Shown: positions 31,844 to 40,530, counted from the first letter of the stretch. The stretch: 62,222 nt of DNA from JBMOOG01 sp049324535 (GCA_049324535.1 JBMOOG010000022.1:1-62222), one strand, 5' to 3'. Made by a program: numbers and translations. Notes: generated from the letters alone by a model not told the origin.

Positions 31844-33010
31844 TCAGACCGCCTTCTTCAGCGCCTCGACCAGATCGGTCCGTTCCCAGGAGAAACCGCC
31901 GTCGGCGTCCGGGGCGCGGCCGAAATGGCCGTAGGCCGAGGTCCGGGCGTAGATCGGGCGGTTGAGGCCCAGGTGGGTGCGGATGCCGCGCGGCGTCAGG
32001 TCCATGACCTCGGCCACGGCGCGCTCGATCTCGGCCTCCGGGACCGCGCCGGTGCCGTAGGTGTTGGCGTAGATCGCCAGCGGCTTGGCCACGCCGATCG
32101 CATAGGCGACCTGGATGACGCAGCGCTGCGCGAGGCCCGCCGCCACCACGTTCTTGGCAAGGTAGCGCGCGGCGTAGGCCGCCGACCGGTCGACCTTGGT
32201 CGGGTCCTTGCCCGAAAACGCGCCGCCGCCGTGGGGGGCCGCGCCGCCGTAGGTGTCGACGATGATCTTGCGCCCGGTCAGACCGGCGTCACCGTCCGGC
32301 CCGCCGATGACGAAGGTGCCCGTGGGGTTCACCCACCATTCGGTGCGTTCGGTCAGCCAGCCGGCGGGCAGCACCTCGCGGATGTAGGGCTCGACGATGG
32401 CGCGGATGTCGTCCGAGGTCTGCTTCACATCGGTGTGCTGGGTGGACAGCACCAGCGAGGCGACCTCGACCGGCTTGCCGTCTTCGTAGCGCAGCGACAG
32501 CTGGGACTTGGCGTCGGGGCCGAGCGTGGGCTCGCGCCCCGACTTGCGGGCCTCGGCCAGCCGGCGCAGGATCGCGTGGGCATACTGGATCGGCGCGGGC
32601 ATGAGTTCGGGCGTCTCGTTCGTGGCGTAGCCGAACATGATGCCCTGGTCGCCCGCCCCATCCTTGTCCACGCCCTGCGCGATATGGGCCGACTGCGGGT
32701 GCAGGAAGTTCGCGATGCGCAGCGTCGCCCAGTGGAAGGCGTCCTGCTCGTAGCCGATGTCCTTGACGCAGGCGCGCACGATGCTGTCGACCTTGTCCAT
32801 GTATTCGGCCAGTTTCGCCTTGTCCGACAGACCGACCTCACCGCCGACCACGACCTGGTTCGTCGTGGCGAAGGTCTCGCAGGCGACCCGGGCGTTGGGC
32901 TCCTCGGCCAGGAAGGCGTCCAGCACGGCGTCGGAGATGCGGTCGCAGACCTTGTCCGGGTGCCCCTCCGACACGCTTTCGGAGGTGAAGATGTAGTTCT
33001 GTCGGGACAT
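31844..33010 (-). CDS. metK: S-adenosylmethionine synthetase
   Basis: This 388-aa enzyme makes SAM from methionine and ATP. FTSESVSEGHPDKVCDRISDAVLDA, GAGDQGIMFGYATNETPELMP and GGGAFSGKDPTKVDRSAAYAARY are the catalytic signatures. ATG 33010 gives the family start MSRQNYIFTSES. It is preceded by a SAM/SAH riboswitch whose 3' strand contains the ribosome-binding site, so translation is predicted to fall when SAM is abundant. Its promoter overlaps the lnt stop codon. Confidence 0.98.
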   Translation of the reverse strand: MSRQNYIFTSESVSEGHPDKVCDRISDAVLDAFLAEEPNARVACETFATTNQVVVGGEVGLSDKAKLAEYMDKVDSIVRACVKDIGYEQDAFHWATLRIANFLHPQSAHIAQGVDKDGAGDQGIMFGYATNETPELMPAPIQYAHAILRRLAEARKSGREPTLGPDAKSQLSLRYEDGKPVEVASLVLSTQHTDVKQTSDDIRAIVEPYIREVLPAGWLTERTEWWVNPTGTFVIGGPDGDAGLTGRKIIVDTYGGAAPHGGGAFSGKDPTKVDRSAAYAARYLAKNVVAAGLAQRCVIQVAYAIGVAKPLAIYANTYGTGAVPEAEIERAVAEVMDLTPRGIRTHLGLNRPIYARTSAYGHFGRAPDADGGFSWERTDLVEALKKAV

Positions 33011-33016
33011 GGGAAG

Positions 33017-33063
33017 TGCTCCATTGGGGTGATCCCCGCCACGCCAGGAAGCCGTTGTGGCGG
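33017..33063 (-). promoter_or_regulatory. SAM/SAH riboswitch in the metK leader
   Basis: On the minus strand CACAACGGCTTCCTGGCGTG, inside a 7-bp stem CCGCCAC/GTGGCGG, is followed by AATGGAGCA seven bases before the metK ATG. This matches the SAM/SAH riboswitch of Rhodobacterales as I recall it, both in the conserved loop and in the AUUGGAGCA/AAUGGAGCA strand that pairs as a pseudoknot and holds the Shine-Dalgarno. Between the stem and this strand a small GGGG-ATCA-CCCC element is present. Confidence 0.9.
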
Positions 33064-33074
33064 TTCGTCCGACT

Positions 33075-33103
33075 TCCCTACGCGCAGCCGCGACGCCGGT
33101 CAA
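33075..33103 (-). promoter_or_regulatory. Predicted metK promoter overlapping the lnt stop codon
   Basis: TTGACC (33103-33098) and TAGGGA (33080-33075) are 17 bp apart. Transcription would start near 33068, just before the riboswitch begins at 33063, which supports both calls. The -35 element includes the lnt stop codon. Confidence 0.65.
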
Positions 33104-34611
33104 CCGGCGCGCGACCGGCGGGCCGCGAGGAGTGCGCCCAGCGCCGCAATCAACGCCAAGGCGACCACACTGTCACCGGTTCTGGAATAAAGCGTCGCCG
33201 GCAGCGGCGGCGGAACCGCGGCGTCGATCACCCCGATGGCGCCGAGCGGCAGGGCCTGCAGCACCTGCCCCCGCGCGTCCACCACGGCCGAGACCCCGGT
33301 GTTGGCCGCCCGCAGAAGCGGAAGCCCCTGTTCGACCGCCCGCATCCGCGCCTGCGCGAGATGCTGGTAGGGGCCCGACACCGTGCCGAACCATCCATCG
33401 TTGGTGATCTGGAGGATCCAGTCCGGCCGCGCGCCCGGAACGAAGAGATCCTGCGCGAACACCGCCTCGTAGCAGATCAGCGGCAGGATCCGGCCCGAGC
33501 GGGCGCTGTCGAGCACCCGCGGAGCCGGGCCGGAGGAGTAGCCGTTGCCGGCCTGTGCGGCAAAGGCGGTGAACCCGAGGCTGCCCAGGGCATCGCCGAA
33601 GGGCACGTACTCGCCAAAGGGCACAAGGTGCCACTTGTCGTAGGTGGCGATCAGCGCACCGCGGGCGTCGGTCAGCGCGAGGCTGTTGTAATAGCGCGCG
33701 CCGTCGCGCCGCTGGATGCCGAGCGCAAGGGGGACGCCGCCGGTCGAAAGCGCCAGGTCCTCGAAGAACGGGCCGGCATCCTCGAGAAGAAAGGGCACCG
33801 CGGTCTCGGGCCAGACGATCAGGTCCAGCGGGACCGGCGCGGGTTGCTGCGACAGCGCCATCTGACGGTCGAAGAACACCCGCCACATGTCCGCGCGCCA
33901 TTTCAGGTGCTGGTCGGCGTCGGGCTGCACGAGGCGGACGGTGAAGGGGGGCGCGCGCGGCGGCACCGGCGCGTCAAGCCGCCCCTGCCCCCAGATCCAG
34001 ACCAGCCCGAGGACCACCACAGCGAGCGCCGCCAGCGCCGCGCGCGCGGCCGGGGAGCGTGACAGCGACGGCAGCGCCGCGGGCAGCAGCGCAAGCAGGC
34101 TCAGCCCTCCGGGGCCGGCCAGGGCCGCGGCCTGAAGGATCGGGGTCTCGACGTAGATCTGGCCGACCTGCGCCCAGGGAAAGCCGGTGAAGACGTAGCC
34201 GCGCAGAAGATCGGTGGCCGCGAGGCCCAGCGCGAAGCCCAGCGCCCGCCCCGCCCGGCCCGCCGCAAGGCCGGCCACAAGACCCGCCACCCCCCAGAAC
34301 AGGGCCATGCCGCCGGCCATCAGCACGAGGGCGAAGGGCGCCATCCAGCCATGACGGGCCACGTCGATCAGAAAGGGCTCGACGATCCAGAAGAGCGCCA
34401 CCAGGAAATAGCCCGCGCCCGCGAACCAGCCCAGCCGGAAGAGACGCCACCCACCGGTGCCGGTGCCCGCGATCTGCGCGATCAGGAGCGCGAGCGCCGG
34501 AAGCGCCAGCCACCAGAGGTTCCAGGGGGCAAGTCCCAGCGCGGCGGCGGCACCCGCCAGCGCGGCACGCGCCGGCTGTGCCCCTTCTGGAAGCGCGCGC
34601 GAGGACCACAT
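33100..34611 (-). CDS. lnt: Apolipoprotein N-acyltransferase
   Basis: This 503-aa inner-membrane enzyme adds the third acyl chain to bacterial lipoproteins. About seven N-terminal and one C-terminal membrane segments flank a nitrilase domain with the triad in LIVWPETAVPF (Glu), YDKWHLVPFGEYVPFG (Lys) and LICYEAVFAQDLF (Cys). The start overlaps the stop of the upstream CBS-domain gene (TGATG), so they are coupled. It precedes metK, which has its own promoter. Confidence 0.96.
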   Translation of the reverse strand: MWSSRALPEGAQPARAALAGAAAALGLAPWNLWWLALPALALLIAQIAGTGTGGWRLFRLGWFAGAGYFLVALFWIVEPFLIDVARHGWMAPFALVLMAGGMALFWGVAGLVAGLAAGRAGRALGFALGLAATDLLRGYVFTGFPWAQVGQIYVETPILQAAALAGPGGLSLLALLPAALPSLSRSPAARAALAALAVVVLGLVWIWGQGRLDAPVPPRAPPFTVRLVQPDADQHLKWRADMWRVFFDRQMALSQQPAPVPLDLIVWPETAVPFLLEDAGPFFEDLALSTGGVPLALGIQRRDGARYYNSLALTDARGALIATYDKWHLVPFGEYVPFGDALGSLGFTAFAAQAGNGYSSGPAPRVLDSARSGRILPLICYEAVFAQDLFVPGARPDWILQITNDGWFGTVSGPYQHLAQARMRAVEQGLPLLRAANTGVSAVVDARGQVLQALPLGAIGVIDAAVPPPLPATLYSRTGDSVVALALIAALGALLAARRSRAG

Positions 34612-35483
34612 CAGCCCTCCGCCCGGGGCAGTCGGACCCGAATCCGCTTCACCCGGCGGGCGTCGGCATCGACGACCTCCGCCTCGACACCGTTGGCAAG
34701 CGCGACCTTCTCGCCCCGCGCCGGAACCCGGCCGGCGTGCATGAACACCAGCCCGCCCAGCGTGTCGACCTCGGCGCGCTCATCCTCGTCGGCCAGCGCG
34801 AGGCCCAGCACGGATTCGACCGCGTCGAGCGGAGCGCGCGCCTGCACGAGGTATTCTCCGGGCTTGTCGAGCTTCCAGAGATCGCCTTCTTCTTCGTCGT
34901 GCTCGTCCGAGATCTCGCCGACCACCTGCTCGATCAGGTCCTCGATCGTCACCAGCCCGTCCACGCCGCCGTATTCGTCGATGACCAGCGCCATGTGGAC
35001 GCGCTGGCTCTGCATCTTCTGCAGCAGAACCCCGATCGGCATCGAGGGCGGCACGAACAGCAGCGGCCGCAGCAGCTTGCGCAGGTTGAAGCGGGCGGTG
35101 CCGCCCGAGAACCCGTGCTGAAGCGCCAGATCCTTCAGGTGGATGAGGCCGAGCGGACTGTCGAGCGAGGTCTTGTAGACCGGCAGCCGCGAAAAGCCGG
35201 TGTCCCGGAAGACCTGCACGAGAGCGTCGAGCGTGATCGTGACCGGAACCGCCTGGATCTCGGCCTTGGGCACCGCGACATCCGAGACGGCAAGGCGGCG
35301 CAGGTTGCCGATGCCGAGCGCGGGCGCCCCGATCCGCGACGCGGGCGCCTCGTCGGAGGCCGCGCTCTCCTCGGGTGGCGAGAAGACATCGAGGATCCGG
35401 CCGAAAAAGCCCCGCGTGCCGCTACTGTCAGACGATTCGGACGGCGCCTGCGCCGCATCAGACCCGTCAGGGGAGTCGCCCAT
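34611..35483 (-). CDS. CBS-domain hemolysin/CorC-family protein
   Basis: This 290-aa cytosolic protein has two CBS domains (about residues 65-185) and a C-terminal transporter-associated domain (GEYLVQARAPLDAVESVLGL...TLGGLVFMHAGRVPARGE). It lacks the N-terminal DUF21 membrane domain, as usual for the CorC/YbeX type linked with ybeY and lnt. ATG 35483 gives MGDSPDGSD; a GTG at 35504 would add seven residues and neither has a strong ribosome site. A role in magnesium homeostasis or ribosome/membrane stress is proposed for relatives. Confidence 0.9.
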   Translation of the reverse strand: MGDSPDGSDAAQAPSESSDSSGTRGFFGRILDVFSPPEESAASDEAPASRIGAPALGIGNLRRLAVSDVAVPKAEIQAVPVTITLDALVQVFRDTGFSRLPVYKTSLDSPLGLIHLKDLALQHGFSGGTARFNLRKLLRPLLFVPPSMPIGVLLQKMQSQRVHMALVIDEYGGVDGLVTIEDLIEQVVGEISDEHDEEEGDLWKLDKPGEYLVQARAPLDAVESVLGLALADEDERAEVDTLGGLVFMHAGRVPARGEKVALANGVEAEVVDADARRVKRIRVRLPRAEG

Positions 35484-35531
35484 GTGTCCGTACCGTGTGC
35501 TCACCCCCGCGCCGGCCTCATGCCCGCGCCG

Positions 35532-36038
35532 TCATTCATAGGGGTTGGCCATACCCATGGACGCCAATATGCGCACCTCGGCCGCCTCCATCAAGGCCGC
35601 GTCGCCGTCGCGCATGTGATCAAATCCCAGAAGATGCAGCACGCCATGCACCAGAAGGTGCGTGACATGGTCGCGCATCGGCTTGCCCTGCTCGGCCGCC
35701 TCGCGCTCGCAGGTCTCCCAGGCGATGGCGATGTCGCCCAGTTCCTGGGGCATGCCGGGCAGGCCGGCGACCGGCGGATGGGGCAGGCCGCCGTCGGTGT
35801 CGGCGCCGCGCTCGTGCGAGGGCCAGGACAGCACGTTCGTCGGCTGCGGCTTGCCGCGGAAATCCTCGTTCAGTTCGGCAATTCGCGCGTCCGAACAGCC
35901 AAGCAGGCTGATCTCGAAATCATCCGGGTCGAGCGCGCGGTCGGCCAGCACGGCACGCGCCGCCGCTTCGGCCAGATCGGCCAGGCCGAATGCCTCCCAG
36001 CGGGCATCCTCGGTCAAGGTGTCAACCAGCGGCTCCAT
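35532..36038 (-). CDS. ybeY: Endoribonuclease/rRNA maturation factor YbeY
   Basis: This 168-aa metalloprotein matures 16S rRNA ends and aids ribosome quality control. The zinc motif is HLLVHGVLHLLGFDH, and LNEDFRGKPQPTNVLSWP is the family core. I chose ATG 36038 (MEPLVDTLTEDARWEAFGL), which overlaps phoH by 17 bp; ATG 36050 would add four residues. It is part of the phoH-ybeY-corC-lnt operon. Confidence 0.94.
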   Translation of the reverse strand: MEPLVDTLTEDARWEAFGLADLAEAAARAVLADRALDPDDFEISLLGCSDARIAELNEDFRGKPQPTNVLSWPSHERGADTDGGLPHPPVAGLPGMPQELGDIAIAWETCEREAAEQGKPMRDHVTHLLVHGVLHLLGFDHMRDGDAALMEAAEVRILASMGMANPYE

Positions 36039-37041
36039 CGTCGCGGTCATAGGCGTCGATGATGCGTGCGACAAGGGGGTGGCGCACCACATCCTTGGCG
36101 GTGAAGTAGTTGAAGCTGACGCCCTGCACGCCCGCGAGGATCCGTTCGGCATCGGCAAGGCCCGATGGCATGCCGCGCGGCAGGTCCACCTGGGTTCGGT
36201 CGCCGGTGATGACCATGCGCGATCCCTCGCCCAGCCGCGTCAGGAACATCTTCATCTGCATGGTGGTGGCGTTCTGCGCCTCATCGAGGACGACGAAGGC
36301 GTTGGACAGGGTCCGGCCGCGCATGAAGGCCAGGGGCGCGATCTCGATGCGCTTCTCGGCGATCAGCTTCTCGACCTGCTTGGCGGGAAGGAAGTCGTTC
36401 AGCGCGTCGTAGAGCGGCTGCATGTAGGGATCGACCTTTTCCTTCATGTCGCCGGGAAGGAAGCCCAGCCGCTCGCCGGCCTCGACCGCGGGGCGGCTGA
36501 GGATGATCCGGTCCACATGCCCGCCGATCAGCATGGTCACGCCCACCGCGACGGCGAGATAGGTCTTGCCGGTGCCGGCCGGTCCGATGCCGAAGGCCAG
36601 CTCGTGCCCGAAGAGGTTCTTCACATAGGCCTTCTGCGCCTCGGTCCGCGGCTCGACATGCTTCTTGCGGGTGCGGATCTCGACGCGGCCCGTGGCGAAC
36701 ATCTCGAGCTGTTCGTCGAGCGTCGGGGTATGGCCGGAGCCTTCCGCGCTCATGCGGATCGTGGCGTCGACCTCGCCCGCGTCGATCGGGCGCCCGGTCT
36801 CCAGCCGCTGGTAGAGCGTCTGAAGCACCGCCACCGCCTGGCCCCGCCCCTGCGAAGACCCGACCACCGCCAGCTGATTCCCCCGTCTGAGAATGTGGAC
36901 CCCGAGCTGGTGCTCGATCTGGGCGAGGTTGCGGTCGAATTCGCCGCACAGATCGATCAGAAGCCGGTTCTCGGCGAATTCGAGCAGAGCCTCGTGCATG
37001 TCGTCGGGGTGAGGCGGGGGGGTCAGCGCGCTGAGGCCCAA
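36022..37041 (-). CDS. phoH: PhoH-family ATPase
   Basis: This protein of about 339 aa has Walker A GPAGTGKTYLAVA and Walker B VVLDEAQNAT, with RGMPSGLADAERIL near the C-terminus. The N-terminal region (NRLLIDLCGEFDRNLAQIEHQLGV) is KH-like. The family is linked to RNA metabolism and sits next to ybeY in most proteobacteria. I chose TTG 37041 because GGGAG lies six bases upstream; ATG 37086 and ATG 36999 are alternatives. The 3' end overlaps ybeY. Confidence 0.92.
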   Translation of the reverse strand: MGLSALTPPPHPDDMHEALLEFAENRLLIDLCGEFDRNLAQIEHQLGVHILRRGNQLAVVGSSQGRGQAVAVLQTLYQRLETGRPIDAGEVDATIRMSAEGSGHTPTLDEQLEMFATGRVEIRTRKKHVEPRTEAQKAYVKNLFGHELAFGIGPAGTGKTYLAVAVGVTMLIGGHVDRIILSRPAVEAGERLGFLPGDMKEKVDPYMQPLYDALNDFLPAKQVEKLIAEKRIEIAPLAFMRGRTLSNAFVVLDEAQNATTMQMKMFLTRLGEGSRMVITGDRTQVDLPRGMPSGLADAERILAGVQGVSFNYFTAKDVVRHPLVARIIDAYDRDDGAAG

Positions 37042-37164
37042 GCAAGTCTCCCTGGCAGAAGGAACCTGTGGAAATCGTGCCCCCATCCCGGCCGCGACGC
37101 AAGCGCAACGGCAGGCCCGCGCGCCCGGTGCCTGAAAATTGAGCGGCGGTGCGGCGCGCGTGCG

Positions 37165-37530
37165 TCAGCGGCGGGCCCGGAACCGGTTGCCCGCATGGGC
37201 CGGACCGACGACCGTGGACGGCGCGCCGGCGCCCGAACAGACCGGACGGCCCTGATCGTCGAGGCGTGCCGTCATATAGCCTTCCAGCCCGTCGTCGATG
37301 ATCCAGTGGTCGCAGCCCTGCGGGTCGATCCAGATCCCGGCCTTGAGGTCCTTGAGCGACTTCGAGTCGAGCCCGTGGTCGCGCGTCATGTCGCCCATCG
37401 GCGCCTCGCAGGCGGCCAGCCCGGCGACCATCAGCAGCAGCGCCAGCTTGGGGGCCAGCTTCGGGGCGAAATTCGGGGCGAAATTCGGGGCCAAATTCGG
37501 GGCCAGTCCCAGGGTCAGTCCTTGCGTCAT
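37165..37530 (-). CDS. Small lipoprotein carrying a WIDPxGCxHW module
   Basis: This 121-aa protein has a lipobox-like VAGLAAC (Cys41) after a hydrophobic segment. The n-region is unusually long and made of repeats APNLAPNFAPNFAPKLAPKLA, encoded by tandem 15-bp units. The mature part contains IWIDPQGCDHWIIDDGLEGYMTARLDDQGRPVC, nearly the same module as in the upstream OmpA-family protein. ATG 37530 is the only start giving the whole signal peptide. An outer-membrane lipoprotein is likely; function is unknown. Confidence 0.78.
   Translation of the reverse strand: MTQGLTLGLAPNLAPNFAPNFAPKLAPKLALLLMVAGLAACEAPMGDMTRDHGLDSKSLKDLKAGIWIDPQGCDHWIIDDGLEGYMTARLDDQGRPVCSGAGAPSTVVGPAHAGNRFRARR
37454..37513 (-). 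repeat. Tandem 15-bp repeat inside the lipoprotein signal peptide
   Basis: About four imperfect units of the form GGGGCSAAATTC/GGGGCCAGCTTC encode AP(N/K)(F/L) repeats in the n-region of the lipoprotein. Units are in frame, so gain or loss of copies would change signal peptide length without frameshift. Confidence 0.65.
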
Positions 37531-37541
37531 GCCCGCCCCCG

Positions 37542-38078
37542 TCACTGCACACAGATGATTTCGACGCGGCGGTTCTCCTTCCGCCCGCCGACGGTCGCGT
37601 TCGAGGCCCGCGGCCAGCGCTCGCCGTAACCCAGAGCCGAGAGCACCGGCTTGCCCTGCTTGCGGGCGACCGCGGCCACGGCGTCGGCCCGGCGCTGCGA
37701 GAGGCGCATGTTGGCCTCGTCGCTGCCGGTGGCGTCGGTGTGGCCCGAGACGATCACCGCGCGCCCCCTGGCCTTGGCGAAGAAATCCAGAAGACGCGCG
37801 CGGCCCGAGGCCGACAGCGCGGCGCTGCCCGTCGCGAAGAGCTGGTCGGTGGGCACCACGCCGCAGACCGGATCGCGGTGGCAGACCGGATGGCCGTTGC
37901 GGTCGAGATGGGCATCCATGTAGCCGCGGATGCCGTCGTCCATCACCCAGTGCTCGCAGCCATCCGGGTCGATCCAGATCGTCGGCACGTAGGATTCGGC
38001 TGTTTCGGCCCTGAGCGCCCCCGCCGCCAGTGACAGCACGAGAGCCCCCGCCCTCAACCCGGCAAACCAGACATCCAT
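37542..38078 (-). CDS. OmpA-family protein with N-terminal WIDPxGCxHW module
   Basis: This 178-aa exported protein has a signal peptide (MDVWFAGLRAGALVLSLAAGALRA), then a cysteine-containing module IWIDPDGCEHWVMDDGIRGYMDAHLDRNGHPVC, then an OmpA C-terminal peptidoglycan-binding domain (LFATGSAALSASGRARLLDFF, VSGHTDATGSDEANMRLSQRRADAVAAV, LGYGERWPRASN). It probably attaches to peptidoglycan in the periplasm. It is followed 11 bp later by the lipoprotein with the same module. The pair lies between miaB and phoH, which are usually closer in this group. Confidence 0.88.
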   Translation of the reverse strand: MDVWFAGLRAGALVLSLAAGALRAETAESYVPTIWIDPDGCEHWVMDDGIRGYMDAHLDRNGHPVCHRDPVCGVVPTDQLFATGSAALSASGRARLLDFFAKARGRAVIVSGHTDATGSDEANMRLSQRRADAVAAVARKQGKPVLSALGYGERWPRASNATVGGRKENRRVEIICVQ

Positions 38079-38153
38079 GCAGACCCCCTGACCCCACAGG
38101 ACCTTCGGCAGACTAGCAAAGCCATGGACAAAGGAAAGCGCGACCTTGACCGG

Positions 38154-39482
38154 TCAGGCCGCCGGCAGGATCTGGCCGGCCAGCGAGTTGGGCGAACTGG
38201 CGGTGATGCGGACGCGCGCGATCGTGCCGACGCGCGCCTCGGGGTCGGTCACGTGCACGGCGTGCAGGTAGTCGGACTTGCCGACCATCTGGCCGGGCAG
38301 GCGGCCGGGCTTCTCGAACAGCACCGACACCTCGCGGCCGACCATGGCCTCCTGGGCGTCGCGCTGCTGTACGGCCAGCAGCGCCTGAAGCTCCTGAAGC
38401 CGTTCGTCGGCCAGCGCATCCGCGACGGGGGTGCGGCCGGCAGCGGGCGTGCCGGGGCGCGGCGAGTATTTGAACGAATAGGCCATGCCGAAGCCCACGG
38501 CCCGGATCAGCGCCAGCGTGTCGGCGAAATCGGCCTCCGTCTCGCCGGGGAAGCCGACGATGAAGTCGCTCGACAGAAGGATGTCGGGCCGCGCGGCGCG
38601 GATGCGCTCGACCAGGCGCAGGTAGTCGTCGGCGGTGTGGCGGCGGTTCATCGCCTTCAGGATGCGGTCGCTGCCGGACTGCACCGGCAGGTGCAGATAG
38701 GGCATCAGCTTCGGCTCGCTCGCATGCGCCTCGATGAGGTCGTCAGCCATGTCGCCGGGGTGCGAGGTGGTGTAGCGGATGCGCTCCAGCCCGTCGATCC
38801 GGGCGAGGGCGTGCAGGAGCCGACCCAGACTCAGGGTGTCACCGTCGGCCGTCGCCCCGTGATAGGCGTTCACGTTCTGGCCCAGAAGCGTGATCTCGCG
38901 CGCGCCGCGATCGACCAGCGCGCGCGCCTCGTCAAGGACGCGGGCCGCCGGACGCGACACCTCGGCGCCGCGCGTGTAGGGAACCACGCAGAAGGCGCAG
39001 AACTTGTCACAGCCCTCCTGGACGGTGAGGAAGGCCGTCGGACGCAGCGCCGCTGGACGCGGCGGCAGGTGGTCGAACTTGTCCTCGACCGGGAAGTCGG
39101 TCTCGACGCTCTTGCGGCCGGCCGCGGCCGCCCGGGCCATCGCGGGCAGGCGGTGATAGCTTTGCGGTCCGACGACCAGATCGACCATCGGCATCCGGTT
39201 GAGGATCTCCTCGCCCTCGGCCTGCGCCACGCAGCCCGCCACCGCTATGGTCATTCCCGGCCGGGCCTGCTTGAGGGGCCGCAGACGGCCGAGATCGGAA
39301 AAGAGCTTCTCGGTCGCCTTCTCGCGGATGTGGCAGGTGTTCAGCAGCACCATGTCCGCCTCTTCGGGGCGGTCGCAGGACACGTAGCCCTCGGACCCCA
39401 GAGCCTCGGCCATGCGCTCGGAATCGTAGGCGTTCATCTGGCAGCCGAAGGTCTTGACGAAGAGCTTCTTGGGCGCGGTCAT
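38154..39482 (-). CDS. miaB: tRNA-2-methylthio-N6-dimethylallyladenosine synthase
   Basis: This 442-aa radical-SAM methylthiotransferase acts on A37 of tRNAs reading U-initial codons. The N-terminal cluster Cys14, Cys50 and Cys84 (FGCQMNAYDS, LNTCHIREKA, VAGCVAQAEG) and the radical-SAM Cys158-Cys162-Cys165 (CDKFCAFC) are all present. A TRAM domain ends the protein (GREVSVLFEKPG...). ATG 39482 matches the family start MTAPKKLFVKTFGCQMN. It is divergent from the gene at 39628. Confidence 0.97.
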   Translation of the reverse strand: MTAPKKLFVKTFGCQMNAYDSERMAEALGSEGYVSCDRPEEADMVLLNTCHIREKATEKLFSDLGRLRPLKQARPGMTIAVAGCVAQAEGEEILNRMPMVDLVVGPQSYHRLPAMARAAAAGRKSVETDFPVEDKFDHLPPRPAALRPTAFLTVQEGCDKFCAFCVVPYTRGAEVSRPAARVLDEARALVDRGAREITLLGQNVNAYHGATADGDTLSLGRLLHALARIDGLERIRYTTSHPGDMADDLIEAHASEPKLMPYLHLPVQSGSDRILKAMNRRHTADDYLRLVERIRAARPDILLSSDFIVGFPGETEADFADTLALIRAVGFGMAYSFKYSPRPGTPAAGRTPVADALADERLQELQALLAVQQRDAQEAMVGREVSVLFEKPGRLPGQMVGKSDYLHAVHVTDPEARVGTIARVRITASSPNSLAGQILPAA

Positions 39483-39627
39483 CGCGGCGCATCCTGGTTC
39501 GCGGAACCGGGCGTTGATACTGCGGAAGCCCCGGCGCCGCAACCGGCGCGCGCAGGCTTGCGCCGCCGCGACGGCTGGCCGAAAGTGGCGCCCGTATCCC
39601 CGACTGGCGGCGACCCGGTGTGTTCCG

Positions 39628-40494
39628 ATGACCTTCGCATCTCTCGACGACTTCCTGCGCCGCGGCACCGACCTGCTGGCGAAAGGCCCGGTCGCGCTGC
39701 TCTTCATCGAGGACGGAACCGAGATCGCCTCGTCGCTGGCCCATCTGCGCGACGCCGGGTTCCGCCAGATCCTCGCGCTGACGCCCCTAGGCCTCGATCT
39801 GCCGGCGGACCTGCCGGCGAACATCCACCGGATCGACTACGCGACCCAGGCGGAGGCCGCGGTGCCGACGGCCGTGAACGCCATGATTGCCGCCGCGCCG
39901 GAAACGACGTGGTTCTATTACGGATACAATGCCGAGTATCTCTTCCATCCCTTCTGCGAGACCCGCAACGTGCGCGAACTTCTGGCGTTCCACGCCGAAG
40001 AGCGGCGCGACGCGATGCTGACCTATGTGGTGGATCTCTACGCCGCCGATCTGGACCGATACCCCGACGCGGTCAGCCTCGAACATGCCATGCTGGACCG
40101 GTCAGGCTATTACGCCTTGGCGCGCAACGACGCGCAGGGAAAGGCGCTCGAACGCCAGCTCGACTTCTTCGGCGGTCTTCGCTGGCGTTTCGAGGAGCAC
40201 ATCCCGAAGGGGCGCCGCCGCATCGACCGGATCGCGCTGTTCCGCGCGCAGCCCGGGCTGACCCTGCGCGACGACCACACCTTCTCGATCGAGGAATACA
40301 ACACCTACGCCTGCCCCTGGCACCACAACCTGACCGCAGCGATCGTGTCGTTCCGCACCGCCAAGGCCCTGCGCACCAATCCGGGCAGCCGCTTCGACAT
40401 CCCCACCTTCGCCTGGCACAATTCGTTGCCCTTCGACTGGTCTTCGCGCCAGCTCATGGACCTGGGGCTGATGGAGCCCGGCCAGTGGTTCTGA
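39628..40494 (+). CDS. Hypothetical protein, possibly glycosyltransferase-like
   Basis: This 288-aa protein is not recognised with confidence. It has no signal peptide or membrane segments. The N-terminal third (LLFIEDGTEIASSLAHLRDAGFRQILALTPLGLDL) resembles the nucleotide-binding start of GT-A type glycosyltransferases. Later aromatic-rich parts (TTWFYYGYNAEYLFHPFCETRNVRELLAFHAEERRDAMLTYVVDLYAAD, YNTYACPWHHNLTAAIVSFRTAKALRTNPGSRFDIPTFAWHNSLPFDWSS) would fit such a fold. The VVDLYAAD stretch could be the metal-binding DxD-like site; this is inference. ATG 39628 is taken because upstream codons overlap the miaB promoter side. Confidence 0.7.
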   Translation: MTFASLDDFLRRGTDLLAKGPVALLFIEDGTEIASSLAHLRDAGFRQILALTPLGLDLPADLPANIHRIDYATQAEAAVPTAVNAMIAAAPETTWFYYGYNAEYLFHPFCETRNVRELLAFHAEERRDAMLTYVVDLYAADLDRYPDAVSLEHAMLDRSGYYALARNDAQGKALERQLDFFGGLRWRFEEHIPKGRRRIDRIALFRAQPGLTLRDDHTFSIEEYNTYACPWHHNLTAAIVSFRTAKALRTNPGSRFDIPTFAWHNSLPFDWSSRQLMDLGLMEPGQWF

Positions 40495-40530
40495 CCGGGG
40501 TTCGTGCGTCCGGCCGTGCGTCCTGCGGTT

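Noticed and set aside
33017..33063. SAM-II riboswitch upstream of metK
   Set aside because: The short stem with CACAACGGCTTCCTGGCGTG and the AATGGAGCA strand over the ribosome site match the SAM/SAH class, not SAM-II.
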